Of a DNA stretch of 64,000 nucleotides, positions 9,042 to 16,896 are shown in pieces. A program made the translations under genes and the position numbers. Position 1 is the first letter of the stretch; each line of letters opens with the position of its first letter. The notes under the pieces are model-generated. The model had not been told where the DNA came from. It saw only the letters and a list, made by a program, of their open reading frames with translations, and searched no databases. The stretch is from Chitinophagales bacterium (lineage in GTDB: Bacteria; Bacteroidota; Bacteroidia; Chitinophagales; Saprospiraceae): assembly GCA_013298845.1 (NCBI GenBank), contig JAAFJN010000005.1, positions 84,908 through 148,907 on the forward strand, written 5' to 3'.

Positions 9042-9386
9042 TTATGCCTTTTTAAAAATACCGATAATCACCGCCACAAAACCCGCCAAAATCATCATGG
9101 GGGCCAATGTAATGCGCACCGGACTGTAAATAATACTTTCGTCCCAAACATCGGGGCTGGGTTGTGCACCGCCCGTCATGAGGCCCAAACCGAGGAAAAC
9201 CAGCAATAAACCGGCCCCAAAATACATAAAATGGGTGCGGCCAAAGATGAAATCGGTTTTGCCTTCTTTAAAAATAGAATCGGAAGACGTGCCCGCCGGG
9301 CGCACCGGAGCGGCTTTTTGTGTATTTGAAGTAGCGTTAGCCGAAGAGGCCACTGGCGATTTTGCCTGTTGTTGTTGTTTTGCCAT
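9042..9386 (-). CDS. DUF3098 small membrane protein
   Basis: 114 residues. A polar Gln/Ala-rich N-terminus (MAKQQQQAKSPVASS) precedes two membrane helices (THFMYFGAGLLLVFLGLGLM and APMMILAGFVAVIIGIF). The motif DFIFGRTHFMYFGAGL and the central DVWDESIIYSPVRITLAP identify the DUF3098 family, which is nearly always between ftsX and uppP in Bacteroidota. A role in division or envelope assembly follows from that conserved context only; no activity is known to me. Confidence 0.9.
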   Translation of the reverse strand: MAKQQQQAKSPVASSANATSNTQKAAPVRPAGTSSDSIFKEGKTDFIFGRTHFMYFGAGLLLVFLGLGLMTGGAQPSPDVWDESIIYSPVRITLAPMMILAGFVAVIIGIFKKA

Positions 9387-9406
9387 TATGTTATTAAGTA
9401 TTTCTT

Positions 9407-10261
9407 TTAGTATAAATCTTCTAAACGCATCCGAAGGAATTTATTCACTACCCAACGGCTGCTTAAACCACCAATTAAACCACCCAAAGCGATCATTCCG
9501 AGGCAAATAGCCGTCAATATGCCGCTGTCGTGAATGGTACTGAGTTCCGGCATGGCATTTAAGCCCAGCGTCACAATGCCCAGCAGGCACACAACCGCCA
9601 AAACACCACTAATGAGGCCATTGATGAGGCCGCGTTTAACGTAGGGTTTTGCAATAAAGTGCCACGAAGCACCCACCAATTCCTGGTTTTTGATAATAAA
9701 CCGGTTGGCGTACAAGGCCAGCCGAATGGTATTGTGAATCAGTGCCACCGCCCCAAACACCAATAATAAAGCGAGGCCCAACATGAACCATGCTATTTTT
9801 TTGATGTTTTGTTCTGCATTACCCGCCGAAAACGCCTCGAAGTGCAGATCCGACACTACGCTGTCCGATTTCATCAAAGTGCGCCATTCGGCCAAACTAT
9901 CGGCCTGCAAAAACTCGGCTTTGACGTTAAACCGTACCACATCGCGCATGAGATTGGGTAAATCGGCCAAAAGGGCTTCATCACCGAGGTCTTTACGCAT
10001 GGTTGCCGCCGCCTGATCGCGGGTAATAAACGTCAATGACTCTTTTTTCACAAAAGGTTGCGCCCGAACGTAACCCACAATCCGGGAAATTTCCGTTTCG
10101 GGGGTATCGGGTTTTAACTCCAGCCAAATATCCACCCGTTCTTTAAACAGTTCCACCAACCGGCTTCCGTACGAAGCCGTGAGGGCAAAAACGCCCATGA
10201 GTAACAGCACCAGTGCTACACTCAAAATAACGGATAAATAATTGGGTCGGTTGCGTGCCAT
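9407..10261 (-). CDS. ftsX: Cell division protein FtsX
   Basis: 284 residues with the FtsX plan: an N-terminal membrane helix (LSVILSVALVLLLMGVFAL), a periplasmic domain (about residues 45-160, including DIWLELKPDTPETEI), then three helices (WFMLGLALLLVFGAVALI; GLINGLISGVLAVVCLLG; GILTAICLGMIALGGLIG). FtsX pairs with the ATPase FtsE and signals to peptidoglycan hydrolases at division; ftsE is not in the window. The first gene of the ftsX-DUF3098-uppP-recR unit, with a TAACTTTG promoter-like box 16 bases upstream of its ATG. Confidence 0.95.
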   Translation of the reverse strand: MARNRPNYLSVILSVALVLLLMGVFALTASYGSRLVELFKERVDIWLELKPDTPETEISRIVGYVRAQPFVKKESLTFITRDQAAATMRKDLGDEALLADLPNLMRDVVRFNVKAEFLQADSLAEWRTLMKSDSVVSDLHFEAFSAGNAEQNIKKIAWFMLGLALLLVFGAVALIHNTIRLALYANRFIIKNQELVGASWHFIAKPYVKRGLINGLISGVLAVVCLLGIVTLGLNAMPELSTIHDSGILTAICLGMIALGGLIGGLSSRWVVNKFLRMRLEDLY

Positions 10262-10276
10262 AGGTTAAAAGAAGGG

Positions 10277-10313
10277 CAAAGTTAACACAAGCTTTTGAAT
10301 TGGCCTATCTTTG
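10277..10313. promoter_or_regulatory. Divergent TANNTTTG promoter boxes between ftsX and ribE
   Basis: Two matches to the Bacteroidota -7 element TANNTTTG point away from each other: TAACTTTG on the reverse strand (10284-10277) toward ftsX, and TATCTTTG on the forward strand (10306-10313) toward riboflavin synthase. Clear -33 TTTG elements at the normal spacing were not found, so these are suggestive only. A small hairpin (CGTTG/CAACG, 10367-10383) lies in the ribE leader; it does not look like an FMN riboswitch. Confidence 0.4.
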
Positions 10314-10407
10314 CCCGCTATTGTTCGCCGCCGTCGCTACGATAACATTTTCTATTGTTGAGCCTCGTTGTGTGGCCCAACGTTCATTTTAAGCAAAATA
10401 CAATACC

Positions 10408-11028
10408 TTGTTTACAGGAATTATCGAAACCCTGGGCACCGTAAAAAAAGTGACCCGCGAGCAATCAAATATCCATTTTGAAATTGCCTCCGAACTCAGC
10501 CACGAACTCAAAGTGGACCAAAGTGTAAGCCACAACGGCGTTTGTCTCACCGTTACCGCCCTCGAACAATACCCCGATGGCAGTACCGCCCACCGCGTAA
10601 CTGCCATTGACGAAACCCTGCAACGCACCAATTTGGGGCATTGGCAACCGGGTTCAATGGTCAATATCGAGCGGTGCCTGCCTATGAATGGCCGCCTCGA
10701 CGGACACATGGTACAAGGGCACGTGGATACCCTGGCCACCTGCATCAGCGTCGAGGATCGCGGTGGATCGTGGGTATTTACTTTCCGGTACACGCTCACT
10801 CCCGAACATATTTTGGTGGACAAAGGCTCCGTCTGCCTCAATGGCGTAAGCCTGACGGTGGTAAACCCCGTCGCGGATACTTTTTCGGTAGCCATTATTC
10901 CCTACACCTGGGAACACACCAATTTTAAAACGATTCAGGCCGGTGACACGGTAAACATCGAATTTGACATTATTGGAAAATACATTGCCCGCTACATGGC
11001 CCAAATTACACCCCGAGTTTCCGAATAG
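10408..11028 (+). CDS. ribE: Riboflavin synthase, alpha subunit
   Basis: 206 residues, with two homologous lumazine-binding domains (about 1-97 and 98-200). The canonical N-terminus MFTGIIETLGTV fixes the start at a TTG codon (10408), since no ATG is in frame nearby. Each half has the family pattern: SHNGVCLTVT in the first and KGSVCLNGVSLTVV in the second; the linker GHMVQGHVDT is typical. The enzyme dismutates two 6,7-dimethyl-8-ribityllumazine molecules into riboflavin. It stands alone, divergent from ftsX; the 3' end overlaps the convergent PLP-enzyme gene by 23 bases. Confidence 0.95.
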   Translation: MFTGIIETLGTVKKVTREQSNIHFEIASELSHELKVDQSVSHNGVCLTVTALEQYPDGSTAHRVTAIDETLQRTNLGHWQPGSMVNIERCLPMNGRLDGHMVQGHVDTLATCISVEDRGGSWVFTFRYTLTPEHILVDKGSVCLNGVSLTVVNPVADTFSVAIIPYTWEHTNFKTIQAGDTVNIEFDIIGKYIARYMAQITPRVSE

Positions 11029-12259
11029 CCGATACCAATTTGTCCAATTCGTTGGTAGTAGAATACACATTGGGCGTTACACGTACGCCTTTTACCTGCT
11101 CCCAATCAATGCCCACCGCGTGGATTTTGGCATCGCGAAACAAAATATCCGCCAGTTCGCTGCCTTTTTTGCCCTCGATGCCAAATGTGCCAATGGCGCA
11201 GCCGTATTCCGGGTGCCTCGCCGTGAAAAATTTGATGCCGGGGACATCGGCAACCTGGTCCATCCAATAATTTTTGAGGTATTGCAAACGTTGCTGCTTG
11301 CGTTTGGTGCCAATAAGTTGTTGTAAATCAATGGAATATCCGGTGGCCATTTCGATGGGAAAACTGCGGGTTCCGAGATGTTCAAATTTCCGAATATCGT
11401 TACTTTGTGGTTTATCGGCGCAGGTTAAGGGCCATATTTTTTCAATTTTTTCCTTTTTAACCCACATCATGCCCGTGCCAATGGGCGCACATAACCATTT
11501 GTGCAAACTTGTTCCGTAATAGTCACCTCCCAAATCGGGAATTTTGTAATCCAACAGGGCAAACGAATGCGCACCGTCAATTAATACTTCGGCACCCGCT
11601 CTATGGGCGGCATCGGCAATTTGGCGGGCGGGCAAAATTTGACCACACCAGTTGATGATATGGGTGACGTGCACCAGTTTGGTTTTGCGCGAAAATTTAT
11701 CGGTAAATGCCTTTACAATGGCGTTGGTATCTTCGGAGGGCAAGTCCAAATCCACCCAAACCAACTTGATTTTATCGCGCAATTCGCGTTGTTTCCAGGC
11801 ATTTATCATGTTGGGATAATCGTATTTGGACAATACAACTTCATCCCCGGCTTCGAGCGGCAATCCAAAAATAATGGTATTCAGTGCCTCGGTAGCGTTG
11901 CGGTTAATGGCCACTTCTTCGGCATCGCAACCGCCCAATTGGGCCAAATTATAGCGCAATGGCTCGCGATTTTGGTCCAAAATACGCCACATATAATACG
12001 AAGGCGCTTCGCCACACATCCGATTGTAGTGATCCAAAGCATCCATTGCGGCGCGGGGCGTAGGGCATACACCACCATTATTAAGATTAATGATGTTGGG
12101 ACTGGCGGCGTACGCTAACCGAATTTCGCGCCAAAAATCTTCTTCATCCGACGCAGCCGCGGCGGAAAAAACACCCGAAAAAGCCTGCACCGGGGTTTGG
12201 TGCAACGCAGAAAGCCCCAATAAAGAGGCCGTTTGTTGAATAAAGGAGCGACGATGCAT
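11006..12259 (-). CDS. Class V aminotransferase-fold PLP enzyme with Tat-like signal
   Basis: 417 residues from the ATG at 12259 (MHRRSFIQQTASLLGLSAL). The N-terminus has a twin-arginine-like motif (RRSFIQ) with a modest hydrophobic stretch, suggesting export of a folded, cofactor-loaded enzyme. The PLP-binding Lys is in GTSLHKWLCAP; upstream AEVLIDGAHSFALLD supplies the Asp and His that hold the cofactor. The fold matches the class V / isopenicillin-N-epimerase-like group (cysteine desulfurase relatives). Substrate unknown. A TTG start 12 bases earlier is possible. The 3' end overlaps riboflavin synthase, with which it is convergent. Confidence 0.85.
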   Translation of the reverse strand: MHRRSFIQQTASLLGLSALHQTPVQAFSGVFSAAAASDEEDFWREIRLAYAASPNIINLNNGGVCPTPRAAMDALDHYNRMCGEAPSYYMWRILDQNREPLRYNLAQLGGCDAEEVAINRNATEALNTIIFGLPLEAGDEVVLSKYDYPNMINAWKQRELRDKIKLVWVDLDLPSEDTNAIVKAFTDKFSRKTKLVHVTHIINWCGQILPARQIADAAHRAGAEVLIDGAHSFALLDYKIPDLGGDYYGTSLHKWLCAPIGTGMMWVKKEKIEKIWPLTCADKPQSNDIRKFEHLGTRSFPIEMATGYSIDLQQLIGTKRKQQRLQYLKNYWMDQVADVPGIKFFTARHPEYGCAIGTFGIEGKKGSELADILFRDAKIHAVGIDWEQVKGVRVTPNVYSTTNELDKLVSAIRKLGV

Positions 12260-12302
12260 ATTGGAAAGCAAACTATTTTTGCGCCAAAGTAAAGCATTAT
12301 TT

Positions 12303-12368
12303 CCCGGAAACCGGGTGCCAACTCCTTATTTTAGTTAAGAACTCTTAAAATATGGGTCACCCGGTGAC
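12303..12368. promoter_or_regulatory. Two short palindromes upstream of the lysine-rich secreted gene
   Basis: CCCGG-AAA-CCGGG (12303-12315) and GTCACC-C-GGTGAC (12356-12368) lie in the 216-base spacer between the two divergent genes. The second, a perfect 6-base inverted repeat around one base, sits about 107 bases before the ATG at 12476 and could be an operator. There is no independent support for regulation. Confidence 0.35.
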
Positions 12369-12475
12369 AAAAAGAACAGCCCTACGTTTAGATACTGTTT
12401 GAATGCAGCAACTTAGCGCAACATTCAACCAATCATACACACACATTTTTTAACAAGTAACAGATACACAGTACA

Positions 12476-12934
12476 ATGAACAAGCAAATTATTTTGTCCG
12501 GCCTTTTTTCTTTGGTGGCTACTTTTGGCGCATTTGCTCAAGAAGCAGCCCCGGTTGCCAGCCCTAAACCTGCTCAAGAGCCGGTGAAAGAAATGAAAAA
12601 AGAAAAACAACAAAGCACTGGTGTAGAACGTGCTGATGAAAAAACCGCCGGCAAACCCGGTAACGGCAATGAAGCAGTGAAAAAAGCGACCCAAAAGAAA
12701 ATGGCGAAGCAAAAAAAGGCGAAAAAGCAGAATAAAGCCAACACTGCCCCAACGGAGCCTAACCAACGCGGTGGTAGCCAGGAAGGTCAAACACCAAAAG
12801 CCGAAAAACCGGCCAAAGCCCCTAACAAGAAAAAGGCGGAAACACCGAAAAATAAAAAGACCGAAGCCCCCACTACGGACCCGGTTAAATCACAAAAAGA
12901 AAGCCGCCCCGCCAACGGAGCCCAAAAAAATTAA
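12476..12934 (+). CDS. Secreted lysine/alanine/proline-rich low-complexity protein
   Basis: 152 residues. A signal peptide (MNKQIILSGLFSLVATFGAF, cleavage near FAQ) is followed by an almost fully disordered, very basic chain made of Lys, Ala, Pro, Glu, Thr and Gln with recurring KKKAE, PKAEKPAK and KKMAKQKKAKKQ segments. It has no fold signature. The codon pattern and an in-frame signal peptide argue that this strand, rather than the open frames on the other strand, is coding. A strong terminator lies 160 bases downstream. Possible roles (binding polyanions, DNA or lipopolysaccharide) are speculation from charge alone. Confidence 0.75.
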   Translation: MNKQIILSGLFSLVATFGAFAQEAAPVASPKPAQEPVKEMKKEKQQSTGVERADEKTAGKPGNGNEAVKKATQKKMAKQKKAKKQNKANTAPTEPNQRGGSQEGQTPKAEKPAKAPNKKKAETPKNKKTEAPTTDPVKSQKESRPANGAQKN

Positions 12935-13095
12935 TTTGTATCACCGTATCCTGACTGATAATCAGGCACTCTGTCAAGAACCATAACACGGGTGCCTCCT
13001 TAAACCGATTTATACTGAGCGTCGCTTGATTTTGTGCATCACGATATGGGGATGCCCCAAGTTCTGTTCAAAATCTGCGGAGTCGAAGTATATAA

Positions 13096-13132
13096 GGCCG
13101 TCGCATTCAACTGCGGCGGCCTCTTTTTTTTT
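13096..13132 (+). terminator. Rho-independent terminator after the lysine-rich gene
   Basis: A 10-base stem (GGCCGTCGCA paired with TGCGGCGGCC, one G-T wobble) with loop TTCAAC is followed by CTCT and a run of T. It runs up to the stop codon of the convergent outer-membrane protein gene. The 160 bases between the coding end (12934) and the stem hold one smaller hairpin (CCTGA/TCAGG near 12950) and no recognisable gene. Confidence 0.8.
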
Positions 13133-13949
13133 AAAACGGAATAACCGTCAAACCAATCTGAATGGGAATCAATTCGGGGCCTTCCCCTTTTTTAAATAAC
13201 GGTGTGATTGAATTGGCCACGTAAAAATTAATGGGGCCGTATCCAATTCGGCCAATCCAGCCCAACCGGAATTTATTGAGGTTAAAATCATCGCGTACTT
13301 TGTTTTTGTCTCCATTATCTTCGTTTTTTGTTCGTTGATTGGCCCCGTATAAAAAACCTCCCGTTACCCCGGCACTCAGGTGGAACGAACGGCTCAAGTG
13401 GCGCGGATTTGATTCAATGTGCAGTTCAACCGGCACCGATACCAGTTGCGTCAACAACCGGTTTTTGCTAAACGGCGTTTCGGAAAGTACCGGTGTTACC
13501 ACGGGCTGCTTGGGTTCAAAAACGTAATCGTTGATAAAACTGTAGTTCTGCCACTCGAAGTTTAAACCCTGAGAAATACTCACAAATCCCCTGCGGTCAA
13601 CATTGATGCGCTGCTCAAATACCCGCCAGTTGACGTGGTACGAGCGGCTATAATCCAATTCGTACACGTCCAGCGACTGGGGCAAATTAAACGCATCGTT
13701 GTATAAATACGTGGTAATGCCCACGTCGAACATCATCCAGCGAATATTGTAACGGGAATTATTATTTGACCTACAATCCGAACATCCTTTCGACTTTGGC
13801 GGAGGGGTTACAGCGGTCGCTTGGGTACTATCCCCCGATTTTGTGGTGGTTACTGTTGTTTTTGTGGTATCCGATGCCGGAGCATCCTGCCCGTTAACGG
13901 GTGCCGCGCAATACAAAAAGGCAATGGCTATTAACTGATAAAATTTCAT
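13131..13949 (-). CDS. Outer-membrane beta-barrel protein, PorT-like family
   Basis: 272 residues. A signal peptide (MKFYQLIAIAFLYCAAP, cleavage near VNGQ) leads to a Thr/Ser/Lys-rich linker and a CSDC motif, then about 200 residues of alternating aromatic and polar residues ending in a typical barrel terminus (IPIQIGLTVIPF). Strands such as HLSAGVTGGFLYGA and LGWIGRIGYGPINFYV fit a small outer-membrane barrel. Downstream of the sigma/membrane-protein pair on the same strand with a 90-base gap, so it may be a target or member of that unit. Function unknown. Confidence 0.75.
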   Translation of the reverse strand: MKFYQLIAIAFLYCAAPVNGQDAPASDTTKTTVTTTKSGDSTQATAVTPPPKSKGCSDCRSNNNSRYNIRWMMFDVGITTYLYNDAFNLPQSLDVYELDYSRSYHVNWRVFEQRINVDRRGFVSISQGLNFEWQNYSFINDYVFEPKQPVVTPVLSETPFSKNRLLTQLVSVPVELHIESNPRHLSRSFHLSAGVTGGFLYGANQRTKNEDNGDKNKVRDDFNLNKFRLGWIGRIGYGPINFYVANSITPLFKKGEGPELIPIQIGLTVIPF

Positions 13950-14039
13950 AAAAAAAGTGGTTGAATACGTATAAGAATGGCTGTTCCGGCGTGGCCATCA
14001 AGGCGGACGAAACGATCTAATTATGGATAAAAAACTGTT

Positions 14040-14852
14040 TTATTCTTCGGCGGATGAAAACAAACTCGGCATCAGCGCCGATATTTTTAACCCCTCATCG
14101 GGCAGGATCAACGAGCGCGGCGTCAATGCTTCCCGGAGCCGGAGCAGGGTCCTGGTCTCCAAATTGACGGCCAGCAAAGAACCAACCACCTGGGCTTTTC
14201 CCAAATCTACCACCGGCGGATGACCGGAAATAACCTCCGGCATTGCACGTGCAGGCAGCAAGGGCAGCACCGCTACATCACGAACGGGTGCAACTACCGG
14301 CTCCAACCGTGGCTCCTCCACCGGGCGAATGGGCTTGACTGGTGCTTGGGGGATAACGACATTGGCAGCCCGTTCCGTGGGAGCCATTACCACCGGTTGC
14401 GCGGCCATTGGAAGCGGCCGATTGGTGCCCGCACTACGGGTCGGCTGTACGGAAGGTGCTCCCGAAGGAACTGGCAACGGCCGGGTAGTTTCCGCATTTT
14501 GCGGTGCCGGAATGGCCACCTGCGCCTCCATGGGCACAACGGCCCGATTGGCCTTAAACCCAAACACCACCATTATTAGTACCAGCAACACCGCAGCCGC
14601 GCTGCGAATCCATACGGCGTAACGTTTCCACCCGGAAGCCACCGATAGCGGCAAGGGTTGTATTTTACGGCGTGCCGAAGCCAATACCTGCGCTACTTCC
14701 GGCGTGGAGAGGCCAGTAATGTCACCGATATCGTCGACCGAAAACTGTTCTACCGTCGCCAACATCCACACCGAACGTTCCATTGGAGAAAGTTGGGTCA
14801 GGTGCGCCGGAATTCCCTCGGGTGACGAGGGCGGAATGTTATTTTTATGCAT
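14040..14852 (-). CDS. Membrane protein with sigma-region-4-like cytoplasmic end, putative sigma regulator
   Basis: 270 residues from the ATG at 14852 (MHKNNIPPSSPEG). Residues about 15-65 (HLTQLSPMERSVWML, then LSTPEVAQVLASARRKI) align by eye with region 4 of the ECF sigma encoded directly upstream (LAQLAPQEKACFHMI, then VTEDYVAVIVCRARKKL). A single membrane helix follows (SAAAVLLVLIMVVFGF), then a long Pro/Val/Ala-rich extracytoplasmic region. It has the topology of an anti-sigma factor (cytoplasmic N-terminus, one helix, periplasmic tail), but with a sigma-like module instead of a recognisable zinc anti-sigma domain. The gene starts 13 bases after the sigma stop. Role as regulator of that sigma is inference. 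Confidence 0.7.
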   Translation of the reverse strand: MHKNNIPPSSPEGIPAHLTQLSPMERSVWMLATVEQFSVDDIGDITGLSTPEVAQVLASARRKIQPLPLSVASGWKRYAVWIRSAAAVLLVLIMVVFGFKANRAVVPMEAQVAIPAPQNAETTRPLPVPSGAPSVQPTRSAGTNRPLPMAAQPVVMAPTERAANVVIPQAPVKPIRPVEEPRLEPVVAPVRDVAVLPLLPARAMPEVISGHPPVVDLGKAQVVGSLLAVNLETRTLLRLREALTPRSLILPDEGLKISALMPSLFSSAEE

Positions 14853-14865
14853 GGTCAAGGTGCTT

Positions 14866-15396
14866 TTAAATGGTTTGGGTAACTAATTTTTTTCGGGCGC
14901 GGCAAACAATCACCGCCACGTAATCTTCGGTGACCGAAAGCGACTCCCCTACTTCTTTGTACGAGTACCCTTGGTGAATCATGTGAAAACACGCTTTTTC
15001 CTGCGGGGCCAACTGGGCCAAAATCCGGTCAATGCGTTGTCGGGTTTCCCAGCGGTCGGCCTCGGGCATAACGGGCGTATCCACAATAAGATCGGGCGAA
15101 GCCACCCGCGCCTGTTTGCGCAAAATATCAAACGCTTCGTTGTGGGCCACCCGAAACATCCACACCATGACGGCCCCCGCCGAGGCGATTTTAAAATCTT
15201 GCCGGAGCAGTTTGATCAATACATTTTGCACAATATCGTCGGCCCAATGCGTACCCGCCAGCCCTTCGGCGTAGCGTTTGAGGTCGCCCCGCTTTTGGTG
15301 GGCAACCTTACCAAATCCTTTTTCGGTGAGCCGAAAACCCTCGGCTTCTTCAAAAAAATCTTCGGGCAATAGTACTAGTTGGTGAGCCTTGTTCAT
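14866..15396 (-). CDS. ECF-type RNA polymerase sigma factor
   Basis: 176 residues from the ATG at 15396 (MNKAHQLVLLPEDFF). Region 2 is seen in HWADDIVQNVLIKLLRQDF and VWMFRVAHNEAFDILRKQ; region 4 helix-turn-helix in LAQLAPQEKACFHMIHQGYS and YKEVGESLSVTEDYVAVIV. The protein directs RNA polymerase to a specific promoter set, normally under control of a cognate membrane anti-sigma. The gene downstream (14040-14852) is the obvious partner. No FecR/SusC-type transport cluster is next to it; the candidate downstream outer-membrane protein is a barrel at 13131-13949. Confidence 0.92.
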   Translation of the reverse strand: MNKAHQLVLLPEDFFEEAEGFRLTEKGFGKVAHQKRGDLKRYAEGLAGTHWADDIVQNVLIKLLRQDFKIASAGAVMVWMFRVAHNEAFDILRKQARVASPDLIVDTPVMPEADRWETRQRIDRILAQLAPQEKACFHMIHQGYSYKEVGESLSVTEDYVAVIVCRARKKLVTQTI

Positions 15397-15569
15397 GCCT
15401 TTTTTTATGGGCGAATGGTTGTTTTTTTGCGAAATATACTTCGACTTAGCGACGCTTGGGATACAACCACTTTGAGCCGCAAAATACGCGTTTTTACAAT
15501 GATACCACAAGGACGAACAAGGAGGAGAGAACCTTACAAGGCAGGGGAAGTTTTTTTAAAGAAAAAACA

Positions 15570-16892
15570 CTACTCCATTTTTTTCAAAAACTGCTCCATC
15601 GAAACGTAAAAATCAACGGCGTGCTGCTCCGTAGGTTCGAAGCGGGCAATGGTGGCATAATGGTCAAAAATAGACTCAATCTGAGCCTGCGGAACACCGC
15701 TGCGCTGCGATAATTTATAAAAATACTGTTCGTCCATGCGAGAGACCAAATCCGTTTCAGGGTCAACCGTTGCCGAAAGCCCGTATTTTTCCCGTATCCG
15801 CACCAGAAACAATTTCATGGCCTGAATGCTGATTCCTTTGTAATTGGCCGATTTGTGGTGCAAATCCGCAATGGTATTGATAAACTCGTACGAGGAATTT
15901 TCGTTTTTGGGTAATACCGGAATCGGGCGTTGCTTGCGGAGCGTCCGAAAAACAAGGTACAACAAACCCAATCCCAACAAAATATACCAAGCCCAGGCAA
16001 GGCTTTCGCGTTGTAAAATATAGGACAATAAATGATTTTCGGGTAACCGGTCGCCTCGGGAGCGGCTGTCGTTGCGCTCGCGGGTCACCATTTCCGGCAC
16101 CCGGCTAAATCCGTCCCACCAAATGGGGCCTTCCGGCAAATGCGACAATACCCCGGCGGCGTAAGGTTGCATTTCACGGCGCAACAAATGAAAATTACTA
16201 AAACTCAGCGGTATGGTGTGCAATAAAAAACGGCCTTGCCCGTACGGAAATGCCGCAAAATTGATTTGCGAATCGCGATTAATGTACCCAATCGGGTAAT
16301 TGGGTAACTCGGGACAAAATACGTCCGTTCCAATCGTGGAATATTGGTAAGCATCCGTGGGTTTGTTTTGCCGGGCAAAAAACACGGTAGCCGATGGTAC
16401 GCTATCGGGTGAAATCAAAAATTGCGCGACCGAATCACCGGTAATTTGTTGGTAATCTTCCCATAATTCCCCTCCCTGACATTCTTCGTAATAAATCAGG
16501 TTCATCAGGTCAAACGGAATTGTTTTGCTGATAATGAGGGCGGTATTGCCATTTTTGACAAAATGCAACAAGTGTTGCGTATCGGCGGAATCCAAAAAAA
16601 TACCGGACCCGACAAAAACATAGGAGCCTTTGGCCGTAGAATTCTTCGGAAGTTCGTCCACCAAACTTTTTTTCAACACATTCACCGACTGATTGGGAAA
16701 ATACCCGTCGAGCATATTGTAAAAAATACGCGCTCCGTAGGGTTGTTCGCTTACTTCGCTGTACGTGTTTTTTTCCCAACCCGAATCATTCCATTCAAAA
16801 CGGTTTTTGTTCCCACGGACACCGTAGTAATAAAACAGCCCGATCAGGAGGGCTGTTAGTAATAAAAACAGGTAGCGGGAACGTTGTTGCAT
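15570..16892 (-). CDS. DUF4350 membrane protein
   Basis: 440 residues. N-terminal helix (YLFLLLTALLIGLFYYYGV), then a GATase-like extracytoplasmic domain with the family hallmarks (YSEVSEQPYGARIFYNML and GNTALIISKTIP), a second helix (WAWYILLGLGLLYLVFRTL), and a cytoplasmic helical end. DUF4350 genes usually stand beside MoxR, DUF58 and DUF4129 genes; here the gene is alone, 4 bases downstream of dapA. Function unknown. Confidence 0.82.
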   Translation of the reverse strand: MQQRSRYLFLLLTALLIGLFYYYGVRGNKNRFEWNDSGWEKNTYSEVSEQPYGARIFYNMLDGYFPNQSVNVLKKSLVDELPKNSTAKGSYVFVGSGIFLDSADTQHLLHFVKNGNTALIISKTIPFDLMNLIYYEECQGGELWEDYQQITGDSVAQFLISPDSVPSATVFFARQNKPTDAYQYSTIGTDVFCPELPNYPIGYINRDSQINFAAFPYGQGRFLLHTIPLSFSNFHLLRREMQPYAAGVLSHLPEGPIWWDGFSRVPEMVTRERNDSRSRGDRLPENHLLSYILQRESLAWAWYILLGLGLLYLVFRTLRKQRPIPVLPKNENSSYEFINTIADLHHKSANYKGISIQAMKLFLVRIREKYGLSATVDPETDLVSRMDEQYFYKLSQRSGVPQAQIESIFDHYATIARFEPTEQHAVDFYVSMEQFLKKME

Positions 16893-16896
16893 ACGG

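Noticed and set aside
10314-10407. Possible FMN riboswitch before riboflavin synthase
   Set aside because: Only one small hairpin (CGTTG/CAACG) is visible; the conserved RFN element arms are not present.
12425-12790. 121-codon reverse open frame opposite the lysine-rich gene
   Set aside because: Phe/Leu-rich shadow of Lys/Glu codons; the forward strand has a signal peptide and a terminator.
12935-13095. tRNA or structured RNA in the spacer after the lysine-rich gene
   Set aside because: No cloverleaf or CCA-type end was found; only a small hairpin near 12950.
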